From contig NZ_DIHC01000060.1 in NCBI RefSeq assembly GCF_002419965.1, forward strand, positions 124,001-188,000: a DNA stretch of 64,000 nucleotides, written 5' to 3'. Origin of the DNA: Pseudomonas sp. UBA5706 (GTDB lineage Bacteria > Pseudomonadota > Gammaproteobacteria > Pseudomonadales > Pseudomonadaceae). Positions 28,171 through 36,613 of the stretch are shown here, one piece after another. Both the position numbers and the translations under genes were made by a program. The notes beneath the pieces were generated by a model, which saw nothing but the letters and a program-made list of their open reading frames with translations, was not told the origin of the DNA and ran no database searches. Within the stretch, counting starts at the first letter, position 1; the number at the start of each line of letters is the position of its first letter.

Positions 28171-28884
28171 CTATCTCGCTCTGCCGCCGTCCACGGGCAG
28201 GCAGATGCCTGTGATGTGCCTGGCCTCTGACGACAACAGGAATGCCACTGCTGCCGCGACATCTTCGGGCCTGCCGGGCCCACCCAACGCGGAGCTGGCA
28301 TTCGCCACGCCCTTGGCCATGACCTCCAGGCGTGGTGAGTCAATCGGGCCGGGCGCCAATGCATTGACCCGAATACCATACTGACCGTACTCGGTAGCCA
28401 GGCCCTGAGCCAACACGTTCAGCGATGCGTTTGCGCAGGCTCCCGGCAGGTGCCTGGGCGGCGGCACCGTGCCCCCGCGACCGCTGATAAAGACGATACT
28501 CCCTCCCTGCTGACGGATCATTGCGGGAATCACAGAGCGAGCGACTCGCAGAGAGCCCAGCAGCTTCGCATTGAGCACAGCGTCCCAGTCCTCATCCGTC
28601 AGGGAGAGAAAATCGCCAAACAGGGGAGTTGTGGTGCAGGACACAATGGCATCGATGCGCCCGTAGCGATTGAGAATATCCCGGGCCGCCGACTCCACTG
28701 CATGGCGGTCGGTGACGTCCAGCCTGAGCCTGTCCAGACCGTTCATCACCGCGGGCAGCGTTTCCAGCGTGCGTCCGGAGGCGACCACCTGAGCGCCCGT
28801 TCCGTGTAGATGGTTACAAATAGCCTGGCCCAAGGCGCCTGACGCCCCTGTGACCCAGACCACGGGGCGATTCGGTTTTGTCAT
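28171..28884 (-). CDS. SDR-family protein lacking the catalytic Tyr and Lys
   Basis: A 237-residue short-chain dehydrogenase fold. The nucleotide-binding motif TGASGALG (about 13-20) and a late NALAPGPIDSPR segment are present. At the active site the YxxxK pair is missing: aligned on the following LNVL helix, the segment reads GACANAS, giving Gly for Tyr and Asn for Lys. It may therefore bind a dinucleotide without classic SDR chemistry, or use other residues. The ATG at 28884 overlaps the previous stop (ATGA) and has GGGAAG upstream; an ATG four codons earlier is possible. It is the last gene of the ten-gene catabolic operon. Decay of a non-essential terminal gene is also possible. Confidence 0.8.
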   Translation of the reverse strand: MTKPNRPVVWVTGASGALGQAICNHLHGTGAQVVASGRTLETLPAVMNGLDRLRLDVTDRHAVESAARDILNRYGRIDAIVSCTTTPLFGDFLSLTDEDWDAVLNAKLLGSLRVARSVIPAMIRQQGGSIVFISGRGGTVPPPRHLPGACANASLNVLAQGLATEYGQYGIRVNALAPGPIDSPRLEVMAKGVANASSALGGPGRPEDVAAAVAFLLSSEARHITGICLPVDGGRAR

Positions 28885-30233
28885 GACGCTTCCCATACGC
28901 AGTTGAGGCTGGCGAGTTCAGGGAACGCATCGAGCGCCCTTAACAGGTGCGTCAGCCTGGCCGGTGGCAATGAGGGGCGGGCCTGAGCGGCGCAAGCGCC
29001 GAGTTTTTCCTGCCATTGCCGGTGGGTCATCGGCGCTTGGGCCGAGCCAGGCATCGCATCACAGGTACGCTCAAGGGTGCGCCCGTCACTCAAGGTCAGG
29101 GACACACTCGTGGGCGCCAGCTCGTTTGGGTTGCCGGGGTCTACAACCAGATGGATTCGCGAGACGAGCGCCTGCAGCGCCTCCTCACGAATGGCCTCGG
29201 GGGAAAGCGCGGCCAGGGTTACAGGGCCTCGCAACAAGACCGAAGCCAGGTGATAGCGCAGGTTGAACTGAGCGACGACCTCAAGATCGCCCTGCACACT
29301 GAAGTCGCCCCCTACCAGACGACTCATGAAGGGGGAGATAGTCGCCACGACCTCCACCACTTCGCGTGCACTGCACCGGGCCTGGGTCGTGAGATCGAGC
29401 AGTGCCTGGATCGCCGCATGACTGCACGCGCAGACCGGAAAGCCCTTGATAGCCGTATCGAGTATTTGCCACTCGTTGCCCCACCCTTCCAGAATCCCGC
29501 CATCATCGCCGGGCTGGTACAGCGCCCGTAACCCGAACTTGCCTTCCAGCGCCTGGGCGGGTGCCGTTGCTCCGGCCTGCGCCAACCTGGCGGCGAAGAC
29601 CCCGTTACGCGCGGCGAACGCCGGCTGCAGTCGCTTGGCCAGCGTCTGCTCGACATTGGCTTGTTGAGTGCCAGCCGCCTGAACGGCCGCAAGGCCCAGG
29701 GCGTGAGTCAACTGTGCTGCATCGAGTCCCATCAGCAACCCGCTGGCGAGGGCCGCACCCATCCCTCCATACAACGACGTGCCTGACCAGCCTTTGGAAA
29801 CACCCGCTGCACAGCGGGAAAGCCGACTGACCATTTCGCTGGCGGCGACATAGGCGGTCAGTAACTGCCGAGGCAGACGAGCATATTCTTCGGCCACTGC
29901 CCACGCAGCCGGCAGTGTCACCAGGTCCGCGTGCACTGCACCGTTAAGGCTGTCGTAATCGAGTGCCCCGGCATGCAGGACGTTGAGGAACGTGGCGTCC
30001 ATCGCCGATCGGGGCTCACGCCGGTCCGCAAACCAGACTTGACTGTTTCCGGACGACGGAGCCAGCGCTTGGCCCATCGCAATACTGCTCGACTGTGCTT
30101 TCCCGGCCGCCGCGACCAGCAAAATGTCTGCGATCAGCATGCTGGCTTTTTCGATGACTGTGTCAGGCAGATCGCCATAGTCCAACGCCAGGGCGGCACA
30201 GGCGATGCTGCTGGTGACCGACTCAGAGGGCAT
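28881..30233 (-). CDS. MmgE/PrpD family protein
   Basis: A 450-residue member of the MmgE/PrpD family, which includes 2-methylcitrate dehydratase, cis-aconitate decarboxylase and iminodisuccinate epimerase. The helical N-terminal domain and the HADLVTLPAAWAVAE and CSHAAIQALLDL segments are typical. The ATG at 30233 overlaps the preceding monooxygenase gene by 11 bases, so the frame upstream of it is not used. In this operon it would act on a di- or tricarboxylate-like intermediate by dehydration, decarboxylation or epimerisation. Which reaction cannot be decided from sequence. Confidence 0.85.
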   Translation of the reverse strand: MPSESVTSSIACAALALDYGDLPDTVIEKASMLIADILLVAAAGKAQSSSIAMGQALAPSSGNSQVWFADRREPRSAMDATFLNVLHAGALDYDSLNGAVHADLVTLPAAWAVAEEYARLPRQLLTAYVAASEMVSRLSRCAAGVSKGWSGTSLYGGMGAALASGLLMGLDAAQLTHALGLAAVQAAGTQQANVEQTLAKRLQPAFAARNGVFAARLAQAGATAPAQALEGKFGLRALYQPGDDGGILEGWGNEWQILDTAIKGFPVCACSHAAIQALLDLTTQARCSAREVVEVVATISPFMSRLVGGDFSVQGDLEVVAQFNLRYHLASVLLRGPVTLAALSPEAIREEALQALVSRIHLVVDPGNPNELAPTSVSLTLSDGRTLERTCDAMPGSAQAPMTHRQWQEKLGACAAQARPSLPPARLTHLLRALDAFPELASLNCVWEAS

Positions 30234-31551
30234 AACGATTGACCGGACGCTTGAGGCCCAGATGCTCGCGCAGCGTAGTGCCCTGGTAGCGAGTACGGAA
30301 TAAACCCCGGCGCTGCAACTCCGGGACAACCTGCTCGATAAAATCAGTCAGGCCCTCAGGCAAGTGCGCCGGCATGATGTTGAATCCGTCGGCAGCGCCC
30401 TGTTCCAGCCATTGCTGCATGACATCGGCGACGTGCTCGGGTGTGCCCACCGCCGTCAGATGACCACGCGCACCGACGACTCTTTGATACAGCTGGCGAA
30501 TGCTGAGGTTATCCCGGCGGGCCATGTCGATCAGCAATTGCCGACGGCTCTTGGGACCGTTGGCCTCGGGCAGGTCAGGCAGCGGCCCGTCGAGGTCATA
30601 GCCGCTCAGGTCGACCTCACCCAGCGTGGTCGCCAGGGTCGCCAGCCCGACCTGGGGCAGCACCTGATCCTGCAAGGCCTGGAATTTTGCTTGAGCCTCG
30701 GCCTGGGTCGCGGCAACCACCGGTAGCAGGCCCGGCATGATCAGCAACTGATCGGGATCGCGCCCGGCCTCGACAGCCAATGCCTTCATGCTGGCGTAAA
30801 ACGCCTGTCCTGCTTCAAGGTTCTGCTGTGCGGAGAAAATCACATCGGCGGTGCTAGCGCCCAGCCGCTTGCCGGTCTCCGATGACCCCGCCTGCACCAA
30901 CACCGGATGCCCCTGCGGCGGACGGGCCAGGGTCAACGGTCCTTTCACCGAAAAATGCGCCCCCTGATGGTTGAGCACATGCAGCTTGGCCGGATCAAAA
31001 AACCTTCCGACCGCTTTGTCTTCGATGAATGCATCGTCCTCCCAGCTATCCCATAACCCCTTGACCACCGCCAGGAACTCCTCGGCGCGGGCATAACGGT
31101 CGCCGTGGACGGCATGTTGAGCGCGGCTGAAATTCAGCGCCTCGGCTTCATTGTTGGAGGTGACCAGATTCCAGCCCGCACGGCCCTGGCTGATGTGATC
31201 GAGCGACGAAAAATGCCGGGCCAGCGTATAGGGCTCGTTGTAGGTCGTGGTGGCCGTGCCGACCAGACCGATATGTTCAGTCACCATCGCCAGGGCAGAC
31301 AGCGCAGTGAGCGGATCCCAGTGGGTAGCGCGCGCCGTATGCTGCAGCGCGTCGATATCATTGGCGCCACGCATGGCGCAGGAATCCTGAATGAACAGCA
31401 GGTCGAAACAGGCTGCCTCGGCCAGCTTTGCAAGCTCGACCTGATGCCGGAAATCACGTGCAGCACCGGCTGCAGCGTGGCGGGCTCGCCAGCCCGCGAT
31501 ATGGTGTCCGGTTTCCTGAATGAACAACCCCAGATGCAGTTGACGACGCAT
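30223..31551 (-). CDS. LLM-class FMN-dependent monooxygenase (NtaA/SnaA/DszA type)
   Basis: A 442-residue luciferase-like monooxygenase of the NtaA/SnaA/DszA branch, recognised by the motif GRAGWNLVTSNN and the HFSSLDHISQGR strand. These enzymes use FMNH2 from a separate reductase and O2 to hydroxylate or cleave C-N or C-S bonds (nitrilotriacetate, EDTA, dibenzothiophene sulfone). No flavin reductase gene is found in this operon, so reduced FMN must come from elsewhere. It starts nine bases past the flavoprotein gene upstream. Confidence 0.88.
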   Translation of the reverse strand: MRRQLHLGLFIQETGHHIAGWRARHAAAGAARDFRHQVELAKLAEAACFDLLFIQDSCAMRGANDIDALQHTARATHWDPLTALSALAMVTEHIGLVGTATTTYNEPYTLARHFSSLDHISQGRAGWNLVTSNNEAEALNFSRAQHAVHGDRYARAEEFLAVVKGLWDSWEDDAFIEDKAVGRFFDPAKLHVLNHQGAHFSVKGPLTLARPPQGHPVLVQAGSSETGKRLGASTADVIFSAQQNLEAGQAFYASMKALAVEAGRDPDQLLIMPGLLPVVAATQAEAQAKFQALQDQVLPQVGLATLATTLGEVDLSGYDLDGPLPDLPEANGPKSRRQLLIDMARRDNLSIRQLYQRVVGARGHLTAVGTPEHVADVMQQWLEQGAADGFNIMPAHLPEGLTDFIEQVVPELQRRGLFRTRYQGTTLREHLGLKRPVNRYAL

Positions 31552-31560
31552 GATCGCTCC

Positions 31561-32715
31561 TCAGCGCTGCAAGGTGGAATCGAAGGTGGCGCCCAACTGC
31601 GCCTGCCCGATGATTTGCGCGGTCTTGTCATGGCCGGCATGCACGACAAAGGTCTCGATATTTCGCGCGATTCGCCCCAGAGGGTGTTCATCAAACTGCG
31701 CCGTTGCACCGGCCGACAGCAGAACACTCTGCAAGGTATTGAGCGCTGCGCGCGCAGCCGTGGACTTGGCGCTCATGGAGCGCAATTCGGCCTGCACGAC
31801 GTCCGGGTCGCGCCAGCCTTGCACGGCGCTGTCGAACATCGAGGCTGCGGCATCCATCTGCATTTTCACTTCGCCGACGCGCAACTGGGTGTAGGGATCA
31901 TTCCCTTTGTTACGGCTGCGCTGATAATCCAGATACCAGTCGAACAAACCTTCGGTGGTACCGAGATAGTTGGCCGCAAAGCCCAGGTGAAAACGACCCT
32001 GCCAGCGCTGACGGGCGAACGCACCGGGCTCGCCCAGCAGGTGGTTGTACGACACGAATACATTGTCCAGATGCATGATCGGGCTGCGCGCGGCGCGCAT
32101 GCCATGGGGTTGATACCAGGCGTCGTCCCAGCTGACGCCGGGCATGTCCGGGGTGATCAGCATCATTTGCAGGTTATCGAGATAGCCATCCACACCGTCC
32201 AGCGCCACCGACGTGATGATGAGGTCGGCAATGGTGCCGTTGGTCACGAAGTTCTTCACGCCATTGACCAGCCAACCACCTTCGACCCGGGTGGCGCGGG
32301 TTTTCATTTCGTACATGTTGATGCGACCGGGCTCGCTGCCGACGGCTGAAAAGATGCTGAATTTCTGCAGTGCCGGTTTGAGGAACAACTCGATCTGTTC
32401 GGCGGTGCCCACTTGCTCCAACTGCCAAAGGGCGTGGTTATGCAACTGAAAACAGTGACCGGTGGCACTGTCTGCCCGGCAGAGGGTACGCAGCATGTTC
32501 AGGAACAGCTCCGGCTGACGCCCCTTTAGGCTGCCATCCGGGCCGCCCAGGGCAGCCGAGTGGGTGACGTGCAAAAGCCCTTTGGCCTGCAGCGCTTCCA
32601 GGTTCGACCTGGGTGCCACACCCTCGCGATCGGCGCGCGCGCCCTCTTCCCGGAAAACATCGGCAAGCGCCAGGATCTGAGGTAGGGCATCGCGCAGTTG
32701 CAGGTATTCGGACAT
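31561..32715 (-). CDS. Acyl-CoA dehydrogenase-like flavoprotein (DszC/SfnC-like)
   Basis: A 384-residue protein with acyl-CoA dehydrogenase fold: N-terminal helical domain, middle beta domain (VNGVKNFVTNG, SPIMHLDNVFV) and C-terminal helical domain ending FVVHAGHDKTAQIIG. The closest functional group by these features appears to be the monooxygenase branch (DszC, SfnC-like), which pairs with LLM enzymes, rather than true fatty-acyl dehydrogenases. The ATG at 32715 has GGAGAG at proper spacing. It sits directly before the LLM monooxygenase gene, suggesting that the two act in sequence. Substrate unknown. Confidence 0.78.
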   Translation of the reverse strand: MSEYLQLRDALPQILALADVFREEGARADREGVAPRSNLEALQAKGLLHVTHSAALGGPDGSLKGRQPELFLNMLRTLCRADSATGHCFQLHNHALWQLEQVGTAEQIELFLKPALQKFSIFSAVGSEPGRINMYEMKTRATRVEGGWLVNGVKNFVTNGTIADLIITSVALDGVDGYLDNLQMMLITPDMPGVSWDDAWYQPHGMRAARSPIMHLDNVFVSYNHLLGEPGAFARQRWQGRFHLGFAANYLGTTEGLFDWYLDYQRSRNKGNDPYTQLRVGEVKMQMDAAASMFDSAVQGWRDPDVVQAELRSMSAKSTAARAALNTLQSVLLSAGATAQFDEHPLGRIARNIETFVVHAGHDKTAQIIGQAQLGATFDSTLQR

Positions 32716-32744
32716 GGGGCTCTCCAGATAAGAAAACGGGCGCA

Positions 32745-33719
32745 TCAGGTGCGCAAAACCGAGGTGTGAAACAGGCGATCGATTTCGATCGGCTCAGGCA
32801 ACAGCAGTTGATCGACCAGGTAGTCGATGAACCAGGCCAGGTTGTCGCGATTGGCCGCTACCCCCGCCGGAAACAGCGCGCTGCCGAAGTCGCGCTGGCT
32901 CTGCTCGAACGCCAGGCGGCCCAGTGGCATAGAGGTGTAGGCATAATCCTCATAGATCTGCCGGGTCTTCACTTGCGCGTCATCCCACGCGTGCATCAGA
33001 TAAAGAGGCAAATCCGGGTAGCGCTGAACGACCTCTTCGCGGATGGCCAGCACATGCATCGCGGGGAAACAGCGGCGCTCATGGAAATAGTCGATACACG
33101 CCTGACGCTGATCGGCGAACAGATTGCGCACACCGCCCCGGCCCTCCAGAACTGCCTTGGGCGGTTTCGGATCGATGAACGCGTCGACCTCACCGGACAG
33201 CAGCATCTGAGCACCGCTGGCTCCATCGGGCATCCGGCTCATGCCGATACCCGACTCGGCAAGGGCTATCTGCTCAGCGCCCTGAGTCACCCATTCGATG
33301 TCCCGCCAATCAACGCCATGACGGCTTTTCAGATCGCCTTTGGCCAGAACCGAAAGACTCACTTGCCAGCCGCGAATGGCCACCCGTTTGCCGCGCAAAT
33401 CGGCGGGAGCCTGAATACCCGAGTGCGGGCCGACATAAATGTGATTCGCGCTGAATAATCGCCGGGGGAACACGGGCACTGCGGTAAAGGCAGCTCCGCG
33501 GGCCTTGGCCAGGATGTAGGAAGCTAGGGACACTTCAGCGATATCGAATTCTTGGTCGCGCAACATGCGCCCGTGACGATCCCCGCCATCGCGGCCCGGC
33601 GGGCTCATGCCGACGTCCAGCGCCTTGAGGTAAAAGTCTTTGGCCTCTGGAAGCCAGCCAAGGAAAAAAGGCATATGGCGATCGAAGTTCGCCAGCGCGA
33701 TGGTCAGGGCCTGCCTCAT
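32745..33719 (-). CDS. 4,5-dihydroxyphthalate decarboxylase-like protein
   Basis: A 324-residue protein with the periplasmic-binding fold but no signal peptide, so probably cytoplasmic. The segments EFDIAEVSLASYI, AVPVFPRRLF and DLRGKRVAIRGWQ match the 4,5-dihydroxyphthalate decarboxylase (Pht5) group rather than transport-binding proteins. The ATG at 33719 overlaps the aldolase stop (ATGA). In phthalate pathways this group removes one ring carboxylate. Its presence suggests an aromatic or similar polycarboxylate substrate. The alternative, an NMT1-type binding protein without export signal, is less likely. Confidence 0.72.
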   Translation of the reverse strand: MRQALTIALANFDRHMPFFLGWLPEAKDFYLKALDVGMSPPGRDGGDRHGRMLRDQEFDIAEVSLASYILAKARGAAFTAVPVFPRRLFSANHIYVGPHSGIQAPADLRGKRVAIRGWQVSLSVLAKGDLKSRHGVDWRDIEWVTQGAEQIALAESGIGMSRMPDGASGAQMLLSGEVDAFIDPKPPKAVLEGRGGVRNLFADQRQACIDYFHERRCFPAMHVLAIREEVVQRYPDLPLYLMHAWDDAQVKTRQIYEDYAYTSMPLGRLAFEQSQRDFGSALFPAGVAANRDNLAWFIDYLVDQLLLPEPIEIDRLFHTSVLRT

Positions 33720-34447
33720 GGCTGCGCCTGCACAGCGCAATCGGCGCCGCAGCGCTGCGCCCAGTTTTCCCACACCCGACTGGTGGCCCGGGGGCTACCC
33801 ATCCGCGCGTCCGCCACCGCGACTTCACCCGGACTGAGGAACGTCACAGGTCCCAGCGCCATGGCTGCAGATTGGGCCTGGGCGTTGACCTTCAGATAAA
33901 TGGCTACGCGCACGGCCAGCTCCAGCGAAGCGGCTGCGCCGGTAAACCCATGCCCGCGCATCAGCACGACACGGCCGTTGCCAAGGGCGTGCGCCAGCGA
34001 ACGGGCGTGGTCAGGATTGATCACCAACAGATCCGTATCGCCAAAATCGTCGTGCATGTCCCATACCGGGATCTCATGGCCAATGATCGCCGCCACATGC
34101 AGCAAGGGTCTCAATCGGGTTGAGCTGACTGTAAATGGCAGCACCGACTCGGTATGGGCGTGCACCACTGCATGAATATCCGGTCGGCGCGCATAGATCG
34201 CCGCATGGATAAAGCGCTCGGAGTACTGTGCCCGGGTCGTGGCAAGGATCGGCTCGCCGTCGAGGCCATATTCAAGAATGTCCTGGACCTGAACCTGTTC
34301 AGGGCTCACCGACGCCGAAAGAAAGAACCTTTGCGGGTCAGTCGGATGACGCACGCTGACATGACCGTAACTGTCAAACACCTGTTCATGCGCAAGAATA
34401 CGGTTGGCAATCGCCAACTCACGAAGCACGGCTGGGTGATCGCTCAT
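33716..34447 (-). CDS. Class II aldolase/adducin family protein
   Basis: A 243-residue metal-dependent class II aldolase-fold protein. Likely metal ligands are His96 and His98 (VVHAHTE) and His166 (MRGHGF), with Glu77 as the candidate acid/base. Besides sugar-phosphate aldolases the family includes decarboxylases such as the 3,4-dihydroxyphthalate decarboxylase PhtC. Lying beside a second decarboxylase-type gene, a decarboxylase role is more attractive than a sugar aldolase. Its ATG overlaps the upstream binding-protein stop by four bases. Confidence 0.82.
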   Translation of the reverse strand: MSDHPAVLRELAIANRILAHEQVFDSYGHVSVRHPTDPQRFFLSASVSPEQVQVQDILEYGLDGEPILATTRAQYSERFIHAAIYARRPDIHAVVHAHTESVLPFTVSSTRLRPLLHVAAIIGHEIPVWDMHDDFGDTDLLVINPDHARSLAHALGNGRVVLMRGHGFTGAAASLELAVRVAIYLKVNAQAQSAAMALGPVTFLSPGEVAVADARMGSPRATSRVWENWAQRCGADCAVQAQP

Positions 34448-35532
34448 TGCAGTGCCTTTTGGGCCAGCGCGGTGGCCTCTTGGGCCTTCTCGGCATTGGC
34501 TTCGGAATTAAAGGTCAGCCCCTTTTGAAAGGCTTGGGCTGTCAACGCACTCGCCGGCAGGCCGGGGGCAACGTCCGTACGACGCGAGTTGACGAAACCC
34601 TGCTTCGCCCAGTCAGCCTGCGCAGGTTGAGACAGGAACCAGTTGACGAACACTTTTGCCGCATTCGGGTGCGGCGGCTGGTGCAGCAACGCGATGGCGC
34701 CCCAGCCAGGCGTCCAGGCAGTGCGCTCGGGCGGGGTCTGCAACGCTTCGACCGACCTGGCCAGCCCTTGATCCTTCAGGGTGGCGATCTCCGAAGGACT
34801 TAAGCCCGACGTAATCGGGTAAGCGCCCTGGGCAACCCAGTCGGCCAACTGGCGGTTGGTCGTAGCAATGACCGGCTGTTGTTCGGTCAGGAATTGCCGG
34901 GCTTTGTCCGCGCCCAGTGTGGTCTGCAACAAGGTGATCAGATGGCCGCTGCCTCGGGTGCGTGGATCGAGAATCGCGATCTTGCCCTTCCATTTCGGGT
35001 CGAGCAGGTCTTCCAGCGAGTTGAGTTCAGCTTCAGGCACGGCACTTCGGTCGATGTTGACGTTGTTCTGCTTGCCCGCCTGGAACGCATAAATGTACTT
35101 CTGCTGCTTGTCCAGGAAGCCGGCCGCAAAACCACCCAGCCAGTTGCTGTCGGCCAACACCTGCGGCTTCACAACCAAAGGACGGATCGGGTCGTACCAA
35201 CCCTCGGGCAGTTGTTGGGTGAATGCCGAGCCACTGAAACCGAGTACGGTCACGTCCCACAAATAGCGGTTCACCCGGCGCTCGTTGCGAATACGCGCCT
35301 CGAACTCCGGCGACGTCACGCCGGTGTACTGCAGCTGAATTTTCGGGTAGGCCGCCTGGAACTGCTCGATGGCCTGACGATAGGTCTGGATGACCGGGCC
35401 CAGGAGGGTCAGCTTTCCCTCTTTCTCGGCCGCCGCTACGACCTGATTCCAGTCTTCGGCCTGGCTCACGCCGACATGGGACAGCGCAAAAAACGCGCTG
35501 CCAAACATCCAAAAACGATTGATCGACTTCAT
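34444..35532 (-). CDS. ABC transporter substrate-binding protein (Fe3+/2-aminoethylphosphonate type)
   Basis: A 362-residue periplasmic protein of the AfuA/FbpA/PhnS type. The signal peptide is about residues 1-26 (cleavage after SQA). The mature part has the two-lobe fold with DPRTRGSGHLIT and PGWGAIALLHQ segments. The Tyr pair that binds iron in FbpA is not evident, so a metal-free organic anion or a metal chelate is as likely as free Fe3+. The ATG at 35532 overlaps the ATPase stop by one base (TGATG). It probably supplies the substrate of the catabolic genes downstream. Confidence 0.85.
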   Translation of the reverse strand: MKSINRFWMFGSAFFALSHVGVSQAEDWNQVVAAAEKEGKLTLLGPVIQTYRQAIEQFQAAYPKIQLQYTGVTSPEFEARIRNERRVNRYLWDVTVLGFSGSAFTQQLPEGWYDPIRPLVVKPQVLADSNWLGGFAAGFLDKQQKYIYAFQAGKQNNVNIDRSAVPEAELNSLEDLLDPKWKGKIAILDPRTRGSGHLITLLQTTLGADKARQFLTEQQPVIATTNRQLADWVAQGAYPITSGLSPSEIATLKDQGLARSVEALQTPPERTAWTPGWGAIALLHQPPHPNAAKVFVNWFLSQPAQADWAKQGFVNSRRTDVAPGLPASALTAQAFQKGLTFNSEANAEKAQEATALAQKALQ

Positions 35533-36611
35533 CAAGATGACACCTGGGAGGCCAGCGGGCTGGCGTGGGGATTGGAGGGAAAGATGACGTTGACCCAGCT
35601 CCCGGGAGCGCTGAGCTGATGCCGAAGCTGGTAGGCCATGAGTTGTTGACCGTCCTCTAGGTCAACGTAGGTCTCATAACGGTCGCCGGCGAAAATGCTA
35701 TGGCTGACCTGTCCCCTGACGCCTGAGCCTGCCCTTGATTCGGCATTCTCCAGCGACACGGCATCGGGGCGGACCCACAGCGTTAGCGCAGCGTCCAGCG
35801 GATAGCTGAGGGGCTCGGCCAGTTGCACGACACCGCGTGCTATCCGGGCGCGATCACCACTGCCAGTCAGGCGACCGCGCAGCTGTGTGCCCCGGCCGAC
35901 GAAGCCCTGAACGAAGGTGGTAGCCGGGCGGTCGTGAATCTCCTCGGCGCTGCCGATCTGCTCGACCCGGCCCGCCTTAAGCACCGCAATCCGGTCAGAC
36001 AACGCGAAGGCATCCTCCTGGTCATGGGTGACCAGCACCACCGTCAGCCCAAGCCGTTTCTGCAGGGTTTTGAGCTCTTGGCGCAGTTGTTTGCGCAGGC
36101 CGATGTCGAGGTTGCTGAATGGCTCATCGAGCAACAGCAGCGCGGGGTCTGCGACCAGCGCCCTGGCCATTGCCACGCGCTGTTGCTGCCCGCCGCTTAG
36201 CTGATGGGTGGCCCGTTGTTCATAGCCTGTCAGGCCAACGGACTGAAGAATGCTCAGGACTTTGTCGTGGATCTGTGCGCGCGACAGCTTCTGGTTACGC
36301 AGCGGATAGGCGACGTTATCGAACACGTTCAGGTGCGGCCAGACGGCATAGCTTTGAAACACCAGACCGACCCCGCGCTTCTGGGGTGGCACACATGTGT
36401 GTGTGGCGATATCAACCCAAGGCTCACCCTGAAAATACAGACGTCCTTGGTCAGGGGTTTCCAGCCCGGCAAGAATGCGCAGCAAGGTGGTCTTGCCGCA
36501 GCCACTGGCGCCGAGCAAGGTGAAGATCTCTCCCTGACGGATCTCCAGTGACAAGTCATCGAGGACGCGATTGCCCTCGAACGTTTTAACGATATGACGA
36601 ATCTCCAACAT
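35532..36611 (-). CDS. ABC transporter ATPase (FbpC/PotA type)
   Basis: A 359-residue ATPase with Walker A GASGCGKTT (about 34-42), Q-loop FQSYAVWPH, signature LSGGQQQR, Walker B LLLLDEPFSNLD and switch VTHDQEDA, all canonical. The C-terminal about 120 residues form a TOBE-type regulatory domain. It lies two bases downstream of the permease gene and overlaps the binding-protein start. It energises the fused permease. Confidence 0.92.
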   Translation of the reverse strand: MLEIRHIVKTFEGNRVLDDLSLEIRQGEIFTLLGASGCGKTTLLRILAGLETPDQGRLYFQGEPWVDIATHTCVPPQKRGVGLVFQSYAVWPHLNVFDNVAYPLRNQKLSRAQIHDKVLSILQSVGLTGYEQRATHQLSGGQQQRVAMARALVADPALLLLDEPFSNLDIGLRKQLRQELKTLQKRLGLTVVLVTHDQEDAFALSDRIAVLKAGRVEQIGSAEEIHDRPATTFVQGFVGRGTQLRGRLTGSGDRARIARGVVQLAEPLSYPLDAALTLWVRPDAVSLENAESRAGSGVRGQVSHSIFAGDRYETYVDLEDGQQLMAYQLRHQLSAPGSWVNVIFPSNPHASPLASQVSS

Positions 36612-36613
36612 GA

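Noticed and set aside
28881..30233. PrpD as the methylcitrate-cycle 2-methylcitrate dehydratase
   Set aside because: No prpB, prpC or acnD accompanies it; the neighbours indicate another pathway, so only the family name is given.
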